Shown here piece by piece: positions 1 through 11,100 of a DNA stretch of 64,000 bases. This stretch comes from Udeniomyces pyricola (taxonomy: Eukaryota; Basidiomycota; Tremellomycetes; Cystofilobasidiales; Mrakiaceae): positions 42,976 through 106,975 of the forward strand of contig BCIK01000014.1 in the NCBI GenBank assembly GCA_039545295.1, in the 5' to 3' direction. The position numbers and the translations under genes are program-made. How positions within the stretch are numbered: the stretch's first letter is position 1; each line of letters starts with the position of its first letter. The notes under the pieces were generated by a model. That model ran no database searches. It saw only the letters and a program-made list of their open reading frames with translations, and was not told where the DNA came from.

Positions 1-96
1 CTTTTTTTTTTTTTTTTTTTTACTATCTTACTCCATCTCTTGCTATCATATCTTTCCGTTCAATTCACTTCGGCCTCGTCTGTCTGCCTCCATCAG

Positions 97-1907
97 TTGC
101 CCGCGGCCTCAACGCTCGATCAGCATCCGTACAGATCCCCCAACAAGCCCCCTCCCATGCCCGATGTGACGACACCGATGATGCCGAGGACTCTACTGCC
201 ACCTCTCAATCCCTTGTAGCGACGTCCGATTCGTCTAACTCTGGCAACGTTACTACCGAGGCTCTCCCTTCGATGGATCTTCCCACGACCAACGCTCCCG
301 CCGTTCCTGCTGCCCCTCCCCTTCCCGCCGTGCCAAACACTACTCCTGCGGCCAACTTGCCTGCCTCGGTGCCCTATCCCTACGGCGCCGCTCCCGGCAT
401 CCCCTCTGCCAACACAGGAGGTCTTGGAGGCCTACTCGGAGGTATCACAGACGGGGGTCTTCTCGGCGGGCTCACTGGGACTATTGGTGGTCTCACCGGC
501 GGATTGACGGGTGGAGGTGCTACTGGTGGGCTTCTCGGAGGCTTGACCGCCAGTAGTGGAGGTGCTGCCGGCGGTCTAAGCGGGCTCGGAAGCCTGTTGG
601 GAGGTCTCGGAGGGCTTGCTGGATCGGCCAACGTCGCTTCTGCTGGTACACTCGGTACAAAGGGGGCCTCTCTTTCCAGCTCGTCGACATCATCGGCCCA
701 AGGCGACTCCAACCAGATCAACCCTTCGGCCAGCCAAGTTTCCGCTCAGCAGCTGCAACCAGCGGCCCTCTCCCCCGAGCTACAAGCTGCCCTCGGAACG
801 ATCCTCTCGGCCGTCGGCGATCAACTCACTCAATCCGTCGCTGCCGCATCGTACGCTTCCGCCACGGACCCCGTCTCGGCCTCGGGTATGGAAACGCCCA
901 TGTCAACTCCCCCATCGTCTACCGCTATGGATTCCAACCCGCTCTCGTCGACAGGCAAGGCCCTTGGGGATGTCGCTGCCAATCCTCTCCTCGATCCCCT
1001 TGATCCTATCACGACGCCTCTTCTCTCGTCTCAGTCGATCAACGTCGGACTCAACGGCAACTCCCTCCCACCCGTTCTCAAGAAACTCCTTCCAGGCTTG
1101 GGTAACTCGGTCCCTTTCTCTGGATCCTCGTCATCTTCGTCTACTTCGCCTCCCCCTGCCTCGTCCGGCGAGTCGAATGACTCCTCGTACGATACGCCGC
1201 CTTCTCCCGCCGAATCACCTGCATCCGGTAACACCTCGGATGACGTCCCTGACTTTTCGAGTGCCTCTGTCGGCTCTTCTTCCTCTCCTTACGCTCTCTC
1301 AATCAAGAATGTTGACGACAACGATGATGGCGACGATTCCGCTCCCGCTTCTTCGGCTAACCTCAAGCTAGGAGCTCCTCTCGGTAACAGCGGTGCTGAC
1401 GACGACGAAGATATGGACGACGACGATGGAGGAGACGATTACTACGGCTCTCTCACCGCTCCTGACGGTGGCGATGATGATTCCGAGGATGCTCAAGGGG
1501 CTCATATGACTCCTTCCGAATCGACTGGTTACCACCCTCCTTACGCGCCTGTTCAATCATCTAATTCATCTTCATCGGCTATTCCTACGGCTCCTGCTAC
1601 CACCTCGTCAGCCGCTTCCTCTTCATCAGTATCGTCGACCTCTGCATCCTCGACCGATCCTACTTTCTCTGCCATTTCCACCACCGTCGCTGCCGCTGGA
1701 GCTTCCTCGACCGCTGCTACCCCTCCCTCGGTCCTCATCAAGATCTCGGTCTCGGACCCTCATCAGACGGATGACATGGTTCGACGGGATCTTTCGCACA
1801 AGATGATGCGGGTCATGAGGAAGCGATACGTCGATCCTCCGAGAGAGGAGCCTTCTTCCTCTGCTTCGTCAGCGCAACCTACTAGTAGCGGTCGACAGGG
1901 TAACTAG
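97..1907 (+). CDS. Ser/Gly/Asp-rich probable secreted or cell-wall protein (5' partial)
   Basis: I do not recognise a family. The reading frame is open upstream of the first in-frame ATG (273). It runs back to a pyrimidine-rich stretch ending in CAG at 94-96, which looks like a 3' splice site, so the first exon or exons, perhaps with a signal peptide, lie left of the window. The protein has a short N-terminal part with acidic patches, a Gly-Leu repeat region (roughly 410-620, many GGLLGGL-like units), long Ser/Thr/Pro-rich stretches, and Asp-rich blocks at about 1310-1490 that could bind cations. It ends in a basic tail containing RVMRKRYVDPP. The composition resembles fungal surface proteins. 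No GPI signal or transmembrane segment is visible at the C-terminus, so secretion is inference. Stop TAG at 1905-1907. Confidence 0.6.
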
Positions 1908-2506
1908 AGGGACTGGTCTTGGGAGTCTAGGGAGTCGAAAGAGGACAGTGCTAGTGTATGGATGATGGCGATGGTGATGATGATGATGGAAGGGGAATCG
2001 TTTCAGGGCTAATTTACTCTTTCTCGAGTGTTTTTTTTTTCTGACGGTTTGGACTGGTTCCATCGTCGTGCGAAGATATCTCTGTCTCGTATTTATGTTC
2101 ATGTATCATGTGATATGCCGATAGATGATCGTACATGACGATGATGTTGAAAACGTTTGAGCGCGCGCACGACATGAAGCGAATCACCTGAGAACAAACA
2201 GCAAAAGATCCATTTTTGATGATTTATATTGGTTTAGATGTTGTCATACATAATTATGGCGTCATAAGTCATCTCGTTAAATCGATCTAACTTCCACCTT
2301 CCTTCCCTATATCACGTCCGAAAAAAGTATCATCAATATATCTAACCTCGTTTTCCTCGCTGGAATTGTCTAACCGCGCAAAACGATGGAAGGCTACAGA
2401 CAGGCATCTTTTGATGGCAAATCTGCATATATACCGGCCCAATCGGATCAGATCGGACGCCGTCAAAACGTTCGGTAAAAAAAAAACGTCAGTAGGATTG
2501 TTTGGA
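1908..2506. other. 3' flank of the Ser-rich gene
   Basis: Non-coding by inspection. It contains a run of ATG/GATG-type triplets around 1960-1990 and a T run near 2030. Open frames here are short and show no protein-like composition. It probably holds the 3' UTR of the upstream gene and, if the doubtful minus-strand gene that follows is real, its 3' UTR as well. Confidence 0.4.
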
Positions 2507-2941
2507 CTTTGATTGTACATTTCCAAACCTGTTCGGGAGAATCTCGTACTTGTCACACGGGACATGGAGCGTCGGGTTGAAATGTCGAGAATTTGATGGC
2601 CATGTACTGCTCGACCTCGTGTCGCGGGAGGAGAGGGAATACTACCTCGTCGAGCTGAGAGCTGCCAGCTCTTCCTTCGCGAAGATGTTCCCTTTATCAC
2701 CAGATCTACTTGATGAATGACTTTGATGCATATCGTTGATCAGTCTGGCGGTAGAGGAGGTCCTTTGTTTGGACGTAATCGATAAGTCATGAGCTGCGCA
2801 TGCATGTGATGAGCGATACACGCTATGCGTGAGAGCAGTTGTCATCAGGGCACTAAGGGTGAGCATAGAAGCTGGTTGGACTTTATACAGCGATGGGCCT
2901 CCGGTATCGAAGAAAACAACGTGTCTGCAAGCTTCCTCCAT
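2507..2941 (-). CDS. Doubtful small minus-strand gene
   Basis: An ATG at 2939-2941 opens a minus-strand frame beginning MEEACRHVVFFDTGG, with a mildly hydrophobic stretch (MLTLSALMTTALTHS) that could be one membrane segment. To continue past the stop after AALSSTR, a short intron near 2610-2650 would be needed, leading into a frame that ends near 2507. I do not recognise the product and the exon structure is a guess. In its favour: the ATG sits about 250 nt from the divergent start of the PQ-loop gene, so a shared promoter is plausible, and the region would otherwise be a long gap for this gene-dense window. It may equally be non-coding. Confidence 0.2.
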
Positions 2942-3191
2942 GAGCTGTGTTACGTTTTGGAGTGACGTAGGCGCAATAGTAGTACAACGTACAACGGCAA
3001 ATTAAGAGGACAGCTTCGAACTCCGGATGCGCACGGAAGAGACCGATAATGGGCGATCAAAGAGATGACCCACACGTAATAAGCATCTGCAATTCATGCC
3101 CATCCATCTACCATAACTGCACCAGCCTTTGATCCACCTCCCAAGCCACCCGTTCCCGCCCTCTGCCACGCACTCCTCCCGTTCCATCATC

Positions 3192-4918
3192 ATGGGTTTT
3201 GTCGGAGCCCTCTCAGCCATCGGGATGGGTAAGCTTGCCGGGACTGACACCACTCCTCCAACCATGAAACGAGCAGTTAGCTGATTTCATGTTCCTCTGA
3301 TCGTTGACCTCTCTGACACGTCTTGGGTCGATAATCGAACCCATCCCTCTATAGCCCTCGGTCCGCCATGTATCTACATTGATCAGGCATGGAGTATCAT
3401 CGTTCGTTTCTTCCATCCTATCGCTTCATAATTGCATCTCTCCCATAACCATCTGCTGGACCCGGACGCGTCTGACCATCATTGACCTGGACTCCGACGG
3501 TATAACCCCCCCCCCCCCTTACCTCTCATATGTCCTGAGCAGAAAGCCAAAGACTCTTCAGGGTTCAGTCCGGATGTGTGTGCAGTGCTTTTGATCGCCA
3601 ACATCACCCGATGCGTGTTTTGGTTGGTATGTAACGTCGAATTCCGCTTCAACGCCTTTTGAGGGAAGGAAAGGCGAAGGGGACGATCCGCGACGCGGTG
3701 TCGAAGGCTTATGGGAGACTACGCAGCGGGTTCTGACGATCTTTTCTTCCCTCTCTTATATGCCACACTTGGTTTTTTTTTTCTATGCATCGCAGGGTAG
3801 TCGATTCGAAATCGGTAGGCCTTACCTGTGATCCACTGCAATCGTAGATGAAAAGACTACGATCTGAATAATGCTGAGCTGACCTTTTTAATTGCTTGTT
3901 CTGTATCCTAATGCATCATCATGTTCTTTCTCGATTAGCTCTCCTGATGCAATCCGTATTCCTCATCATCGCCATGCTCGTGCTCCTCTTCATCCTTCTC
4001 AGATACCGCAAAGAAACTCCTTCGAAAGCCAATCCGAGGCCGTTTGATTTTTGGCAGTGGTAATCGTTCTTTTGGTTGTTTAAATACCCAATGCCTGATC
4101 GTTGGCCTTTCGTCTTTGCTATCTCTCATGCGAGCTTTCATCCCTGTTGACTAATCGAGCTTGATTTGATATGTTGTCTGATTTCAGGCCATCGTACGGA
4201 ACGTACATTGAATTCTTGGCGGGGTTGATTGTGATCCTTTGTGTGTCATATCTCGTGTTGGGTGGCTTTGGATGGTTCGTGGATACGTTGGGTACGTCAG
4301 CTGTCTGTTTTTGGGTCGTACAATCAAATCCCTGCCCTTTCCACCTGTACATGACTACGCTAGTATGTACTCAACTCCACTCATGTCTCATCTTTTTATT
4401 CTTTTCTTTTATTTGACCGTCTCCTTGTAGGCTTCGTTGGTATGTGTGATTTCCTCGTTAAAGAGCCGTTAAAAAAAACAAAGTGGCGAGTTCTATAAGC
4501 TGACGATCCGATTCCGTTCATCTCCCTCATGCGCGAACCACCATCCTCACTCTCTCACGTAGCCCTGGGAATCGAATCTCAACTGCCGACCCCTCAAGCT
4601 ATTGCCAACTACAAGCGCAAGACGACGCACGGCCTTCGTCTCTCGACCTTGGCCGGTTGGCTCGGGGGCGATGTGTTCAAAGTGATTTATTTCTTGCTCA
4701 AAGGGCAACCGAAGCAGTTTGTGATTTGTGGCTTGGTGACGGTGTCGATCGATTGCTTGGTCGTCGGCCAGAGGATGTATTATGGGACTGAGGGTCCGAT
4801 GGGTGAGGAAGGTGGGGAGGGAGCTTTGGGGGAAGAGGAGAGGAGGTTGACGGAGTTGGGAGAGGGAGAAGGCGAGGAGGAGGAGGAGGATACCAGAAGG
4901 GGGATATCAGGTCGATGA
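3192..4918 (+). CDS. ANY1: PQ-loop membrane protein, SLC66A2 / Any1 (Cfs1) type
   Basis: Multi-span PQ-loop protein. The yeast relative Any1/Cfs1 acts at Golgi and endosome membranes and antagonises phospholipid flippases; human SLC66A2 is the counterpart. Eight exons join in frame to 202 aa: 3192-3228, 3355-3401, 3543-3626, 3796-3814, 3939-4059, 4188-4291, 4431-4439 and 4563-4918. The first PQ-loop region starts MGFVGALSAIGMALGPP and includes GFSPDVCAVLLIANITRC. Hydrophobic helices follow (LLMQSVFLIIAMLVLLFILL and FLAGLIVILCVSYLVLGG). The last exon has the second repeat, with the diagnostic stretch GWLGGDVFKVIYFLLKGQP. The C-terminal tail is Glu/Gly-rich and variable. Exon 7 is only nine bases, yet the joins on both sides restore frame and sequence. 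The start is the first ATG that gives a conserved N-terminus. The donor of intron 2 (GTTCGT) is a little weak. Confidence 0.88.
3506..3518 (+). repeat. Poly(C) tract in intron 2 of the PQ-loop gene
   Basis: A run of 13 C lies about 25 nt before the 3' splice site at 3541-3542. It is one of many long homopolymers found in introns of this window. Confidence 0.9.
4431..4439 (+). other. 9-nt microexon in the PQ-loop gene
   Basis: GCTTCGTTG lies between TTGTAG and GTATGT. It is needed for the frame and yields DTLGFVALGIESQ. Confidence 0.8.
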
Positions 4919-5443
4919 TCCATGGCGAGCGGACTGAAGTAAGGCTCTTGGTCTTGATAATTGAATATGTATCGACGATCTGTATGACGATGAGAGTTAA
5001 GATTCAATGGACATGATATATAAATATTGATACGTGACTTGTGTATGTGTGCATACATTTGCATGTCATGTCATGTGTGAATGTCTGTGCGCATGCGTGC
5101 TTGCACGAACGCACAAGCTGATCAAGATTTGGAGTTGGCTGATGGCATGTATGATAGACTGCTTGCGGCCTGCTATGTGACATCAAGATAAATAAGTAAC
5201 TAAAAAAAAGGGGGAAAAAATCAAAGCATTGAAAGAAAGCAGAGGTAGTCCTTGGTATTCCGATCATGATCATCGATCAAAGCAGGCGCGATCAGCCAGG
5301 ATCAGCCCAGCTGGGGGGGACAGATAGACAACGCCCTCGCGCCAATTCCTACGCGTCAACATTCACCTCATCCAGCATCCGCCGACCTTTCTACGTCTTC
5401 CCCTCTTTACTCATTCTCGCCTGCTCATCATTCTCACACCACC
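4919..5443. other. Intergenic region between the PQ-loop gene and borealin
   Basis: Holds the 3' UTR of the PQ-loop gene and the borealin promoter. Around 5040-5110 it is rich in alternating TG/CA and CATG words. An A/G-rich patch sits at 5200-5225. From about 5340 to the ATG at 5444 the plus strand is C/T-rich, as in other promoters here. No RNA gene was seen. Confidence 0.5.
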
Positions 5444-7473
5444 ATGAACACCCCACCGCCACCTTCCTCACGTAATGATCCTACCAAGCAACCTGATGCG
5501 ACCACCAAGCGCAAAGTCCGCATGAGTCGCCAGCAGAAGGAGGCCATCCTCGAGAACTTCGACCTCGAGAGTACGTCGTCCGCAATCAATCATTCATTCC
5601 CCTTGGATTCTTGCGCCTCGTTCATCTCTCGACCCATCCAGCATCCTAACCACCTCATTCATCTCGGGATGCTTCCCTTTTTCTTTTCGTTCCTTCCTCT
5701 TGTGGATACTCAGTCGCCCATCGAGTGTCGGTCCTTCGGAAACTCAACCAGACGCTCCTCCAATCCTTCTTGACGCGTCAGGAAACGGAGATTGCCCGGA
5801 TCCCACTCGAACTCCGCAAGATGACCGTCCGCGAGCTTGGCGAGAAATGGAGCGGGGGTATGCAGAGCGTCGTGGAAAACTTGGCGAGAGGAAGGTTGGA
5901 AGAGGTTGAGAGGGAAGGAGAGAGGGTAGATGAAGGGCTCAGAGGCGAAGCGGCGGGGTTAAGTCAAGCTAAAGGAAAGGAGAAGGAGAAAGAAGGTGGG
6001 AAGAGGTACGTAGAATATTTTTTTTCTTTTTTTTTTGTTCGTTGTACTGCTTAGCTATGGATGATGCCCGCCGTTTAGGCTGGGAGAAAATGCATGAAGG
6101 GATCGAAGGAGACGACGCGTGCTGACATTCTGGCTTTCTGGGTGGACTGCGCAGGAAACGACAAACGACGGCCTCTCAGCTCTCCTCGACCGACGACATT
6201 CGAATCCCCAAGAATGGTTCGTACTTGATCCATCATCAGATCCCTCCACATCTATCTACTCACATGCATGGGATAGAGAAATTATCGCCTCTGGCCTGGC
6301 TCCAAGCTGATGGAGCCCTAAACCAAACTTCTCATCCTTATTCGGCGTCTGTTCCTACTTCTCTTTTATTCCGATGTAGCTCGCAAGAACCCTCCGCCCA
6401 ATCCACCGACTTCTTCCTCTCAACCTTCAGGCTCAACCACTCGTGCTTCTAAATCCAAACTCACCAAATCCTCATCTACCACTCTTGCTTTGACGGCCGC
6501 CGCTGGCGGTAAGGCCTCTTCGAAACCCTCGGCGACGGCGACGAGCGGTACGATTCCGAGTACTTCGTTCTCCTTTAAGGCTGATCCATCAAAGACGCCT
6601 TATGGTGGTTCTATGGCGGCTCGACGACCGAGAAGAGGGGAGAGTATTGCTTTGAGTACGAATGGAAGTCCGTTGATCCTGTTCCGGCCGAGGAACGGTG
6701 GGTCTGATATGTACGTCGGAGATGAGGAGGGCAATCCGGCGAGTGAGGGAGAGGGCGGAGAGCAGGATGGGGAGGATGGTGATGATGGTGAGGAGGAGGA
6801 TGGAGGCCAAGAAGAAGAAGAAGACGAGGAGGACGTGTTGGACGAAGAAGAAGTTCTTAAACGCATACAGAGCGGTGGGGATCTTAGCGTGGATTTCGTC
6901 GGAAAGGGCAAGGGCAAAGTATGTGGTTTTCTGCTTCTTTCTACATGTCTCCTTCTTCTTCTTTTTCTTTCGCTTGCTCTTGTCGCTTTGGGTGCTCGAT
7001 TCATTGAGATAGATCTGATTGGTAGTCTTCGTGTAAACTAGTCGCCTTTCATGGCCAAAGTCTTCAAGTTCAGCTGACCAACGTATCACTCTCCTTTCCC
7101 TTCCCTTCCCTTCCTCCTCTACTCGCCCTTGTCGATCTCTCAGTTCCGCACATCTCAGATCCGCCTTTCTTCCCGTCCTCAAGGCTCTTCCCATCCTTCT
7201 TCCACTCATCCTCCATCCTCTCCTTCGCTATCTCTCGTCATTCCAATCTCCCTCCCTGATGGGCGCACGCTCCGCTTCAACGCCCTCGCGGATTCCCCGA
7301 CGAAGCTCGATGAGATCCTCAGGGGTCAAGGAGGAGTTGGCGATAAGGGAGAGGCCGGGGAAGATGGCGGTCGTAGCGTAACGGTTAGTGAGGAGGAGAG
7401 GAGGCGGATTAAGGAGGAGATCGATCGTAGAGTGAGGAAATTGGGAGAGGTCCTGGGGAAGTGGAAGTTGTGA
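5444..7473 (+). CDS. NBL1: Borealin (Nbl1/borealin family), chromosomal passenger complex
   Basis: Borealin joins survivin and INCENP in the helical bundle that targets Aurora B to centromeres. Five exons join in frame to 449 aa: 5444-5570, 5714-6005, 6155-6216, 6380-6918 and 7144-7473. Residues about 24-100 form the Nbl1/borealin N-terminal domain. It begins RMSRQQKEAILENFDLE, continues IAHRVSVLRKLNQTLLQSFL and ends RIPLELRKMTVRELGEKWSG, the helical stretch that packs with survivin/INCENP. The middle is Ser/Pro/Lys-rich and disordered, then strongly acidic (Glu/Asp-rich) around 6720-6850. The last exon carries a short conserved-looking block, LVIPISLPDGRTLRFNAL, as in the borealin C-terminal region, followed by a helical Glu/Arg tail. 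The length is greater than the small yeast-type Nbl1 and closer to animal and basidiomycete borealins. Confidence 0.85.
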
Positions 7474-8125
7474 GGAGACAGGAACGAAAAAGGAAGCCAA
7501 GCCTGGGTTGAAATTCGGAAGAAGGTTAACCGATCAAGTGGGACGGATAGATGCCAGTGATGGAAGGATTGACCCCTTTTTTTTTCCTTCAGAGGAAAGA
7601 GCGTTTCTCATGTTGCTGGCTCGCTCATCCGGATTGATCGATTCTTGATCGATGTTTCTCCTAAATCTATGTTTTTTTTTCTTCTTTTTTCTTCTTCTTC
7701 TCTCTTTTGATTGGTTTCTCTCGGCCTTTGTTTGCGATGAGTTTCTTTGCGGATGATGTGTGATGTTTGGTAATGATGTACATATGTATGCATGTGGTGG
7801 TTGAGACGATGGATATGGTTTACGCATCCGCAAGCGAATCCACCATAATCGATCAATCACGTCGAGCTGCAAGAACGAGCGGAACCGGCCGCCGATCGAT
7901 GGACGTACGTGGCAGAAAGTGCACAGCACACAGCCGCGGTGATGATGATCGCGGAATGGGTGCCGCGACTAGCTATCAACTGTACACAGTAACTGTCCAT
8001 GGATGTAGCTTCCAACCTTGCCTCGGCTTCATCTCTCGCCCACTTCCTTGCCTCTTCACTCCCCCTCTCCCGACGTCAGCCATCATAACGCTCATAGATC
8101 CGCATCACACATCATCCAGTCCATC
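7474..8125. other. Intergenic region upstream of VPS10
   Basis: 3' flank of borealin followed by the VPS10 promoter. It contains T/C-rich runs at 7570-7600 and 7670-7710 and ATG-TG-rich stretches at 7740-7820. No conserved coding frame or RNA gene was found. The 100 nt before the VPS10 ATG are C/T-rich. Confidence 0.5.
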
Positions 8126-11100
8126 ATGAGGTTCATCCTCGACCTCCTCCCTGCGCTTCTGCTCTCGGCGACGACGACGGCCGTCTTCCTCTTCCCCCAT
8201 CTCGCAGCGGCCCAGCAACAACCCACATCATCCATCACCCGCTTCGCTCATTTACCCTCCAAGATATTCTACTTTGACGACACACCCGTGAGCGAAGAAA
8301 GTTTCTTTGCTTTTCGGTCACATCGATCTTGTCGTCAGGCGAATGGACTGACTGATTTAATCTCCGAGGCGATGGTCATCGGTTGAACCCTTCATCCCTC
8401 AACGGCAGGACGTCCTTTATCATGACCCGCTTCTCCAAAACGTCCATCGGTCCGACAATGAAGGCAAGGACTGGAAACTCATAGAGGGGGTTCCGGAAGG
8501 CGAGGCTGAGGAGTTAATCCAGCATCCTCATGATAATCAGGTCGTGAGTTCCCCTTTGGTCGCGTGTTCGAGCGGCGAGTGGAGAGGAAGTGTAAACGGG
8601 GTCAAGATCAGACCTCAAAGCTCGATCAAACGTCATCCTTCTCTGATATGCCGTTTGGTTGGGATACTGTCGGAATGAAAACTGTGTCGATGAAACTGAT
8701 CATGAACAAACGCCCTTAAATCTTTGAAACTTTGACAGGCATTCATCCTTACTCGATCGACGGTCCATTACGCGACTTACAACAGAGGAGCCACTTGGCA
8801 GTCATTCAAGGTTCCTTCGGCCCCAACTCTCTCAGGCCCTCCCATGGCGTTCCACTCGGCGGAGAAAGGTAAATATCATGTCTTGATTTCATGGTCAGAA
8901 ACCGATGCGACAGTCGGGACGGCGACGCGTCTGTGAGCAAAGACACGACGTAGCAGAAGAAAGAGATGTGCTGCTGATGGATTCGCTTGCTTTGGGTTTG
9001 ACTTGTCTTTGCCTTGCTCTCAGGCTGGATCTTGTATCAGGGGACCGTGTGCGAGAGTACTGGATCGGGAAAGTGGGGATCGGGCAAATCGTGCTGGGAT
9101 GAGGTACGCGGAGATGGTTTCCGAGCCGAATGACGTTTTACCTATGGACCATCTACTCCACGCGATCTGACATCTCCCTCTCCATCGTTCCCCGTCGCCC
9201 CTTCTTCACACCACAGACGTACTACACCAAAGACGCCTTTAGGACTCAGACAAACCCTCTTCTCTCGCCAACGACATCTTGTATCTTCACCCATGGCTCC
9301 AAGTCGTTTGTCTCGCCCGATCCCACCGAGACCTCATCCCAAATCTTCTGTATCGCATTCGATCAATCCACCTCGCCTGCGGCGCCCCACTCTCTAGCGG
9401 ACTCCAGGCTGTACAAGAGCCGAGATTGGTTCGAAACCAAAGAGGTGGAGGATCTGGGCATTGGAAGGCAGGCTAAAGGGGTTGTGGGCCTGGGAGTCGT
9501 CTCCAAGTTCTTGGTGGCTGCGCTCCGGACCGAGCTTGTTGGGAGTGGGTCCGGGGGATCTAGCGGAGGAGATCCCATGGCTATGTACAGTGAGCAACTT
9601 CTTGCTGTTACGAGGCTTGATTTGCCCAACATCTCGGGTCTTGTCAACGTCTGACCACCCCGTTGGCTGTGTATCTGTTTAGTCACGACGGATGGTGTCA
9701 ATTGGGCCATCGCCAAGTTTCCTCACTCGGCTTTCCCGTCGCTCAAGGAGAACGCCTATGTACGTCTCACGTTTCCGAAATGTTCAGGTTACATTGAAGT
9801 TTGATTGAGGACAAGCTGACTGGACCTCTTGACATGACCATGCCTCTCTTCTTGCTTGGTTCCATCACACCACCTCCTGCAACTACGGTTTTTTTCCTTG
9901 CAGACAATCGTCGAATCGACGACTCACTCCCTGGCGATTGACGTTCTCGTTCACCCAACGGCGGCCATCGGTGACCTCTTTGTCTCCAACTCGAACGGGT
10001 CCGAATTTGTCCTCTCCCTTCGCGACACGAACCGCAACTCGCGCGGCATCGTCGATTACGAGAGTCTCGTCGGAATCGATGGCGTCGGTGTTGCGAATAT
10101 CGTCGGCAACCGAGAAGAGGTTGTTGGGTGGGGCAAGGCCAAAGAGATTCAATCGAGGATCACTTGGGATGATGGTTCGTTTTTGGGGTTGGACGATCTT
10201 CGGTTGGGTTTGCGACGAGTGGTTCAGATAGGTGAAGCTGACGCCGATACCGCTTCTCTGGCTTCCGTCCCCCTCCCTTGTTTTTGACGGGGTCAACCCA
10301 TTCAGGCCGTACCTGGTCCCGTCTCAAGGCTCCCGCGACAAAGGCAAACGGTGACAGCTTCGAGTGCGATGTGACTTCTGATGTAAGCTTGCTTTCATCA
10401 TCCCATACAGCATTTTCAGATTACTACTTGTTTGCCAGACCGTGCCGTGCTAAGGTGCGGATTTTTGCCTTTGTGATCCGTCACAGGAATGCTCGCTCCA
10501 TGTCCACTCGGTCTCGACGCCCCACAACTTTGGCAAGGTCTTTTCGTCCTCGGCCCCAGGCTACGTCATGGCGGTTGGATCGGTTGGCAAATTGTAAGTG
10601 ATATGAGCTTGAGCCTAATTGGATTCATCATGACGATCCTTCGCTGACTCTCAAGTCCAACCAAACTCCCAGCCTGGAGCCGTATGATGATTGTGACACG
10701 TTCATTTCGACTGGTATGGCTTTCTTCTTTTTCTCCTGCGTATCCTATGTGTCGAACGGCCCTTTTTTTCTTCTTTGATCTCCGTTCTGTCAAACGAAGC
10801 TGATACTGCCTCCCTGCGGCGTTTTCTGTAGATGCCGGCGTGACGTGGTCGATGACGTTCACCGACGCGAGCAAGTATGAGTTTGGCGATCAAGGAAGCA
10901 TCCTTGTTGCCATTGGGGACGAGAATCCTACCGACTTTGTGCAGTATTCGTTTGATGGAGGAAAGACATGGTGCGATACCTTGTTCCCCTCTCCTCCTTG
11001 CTCTTTGCATCTCTTCCTTCCTTCTTCCCCTTCTGATCTCGTGGTCGTCGATGCAACTGACCTCACCTTTCAATGGTCTCTTGTTCTGCAGGAATGAGTA

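Noticed and set aside
616..1371. Overlapping alternative frame in the Ser-rich gene
   Set aside because: Arg/Pro/Leu-rich composition typical of the +1 frame of Ser/Gly-rich coding DNA.
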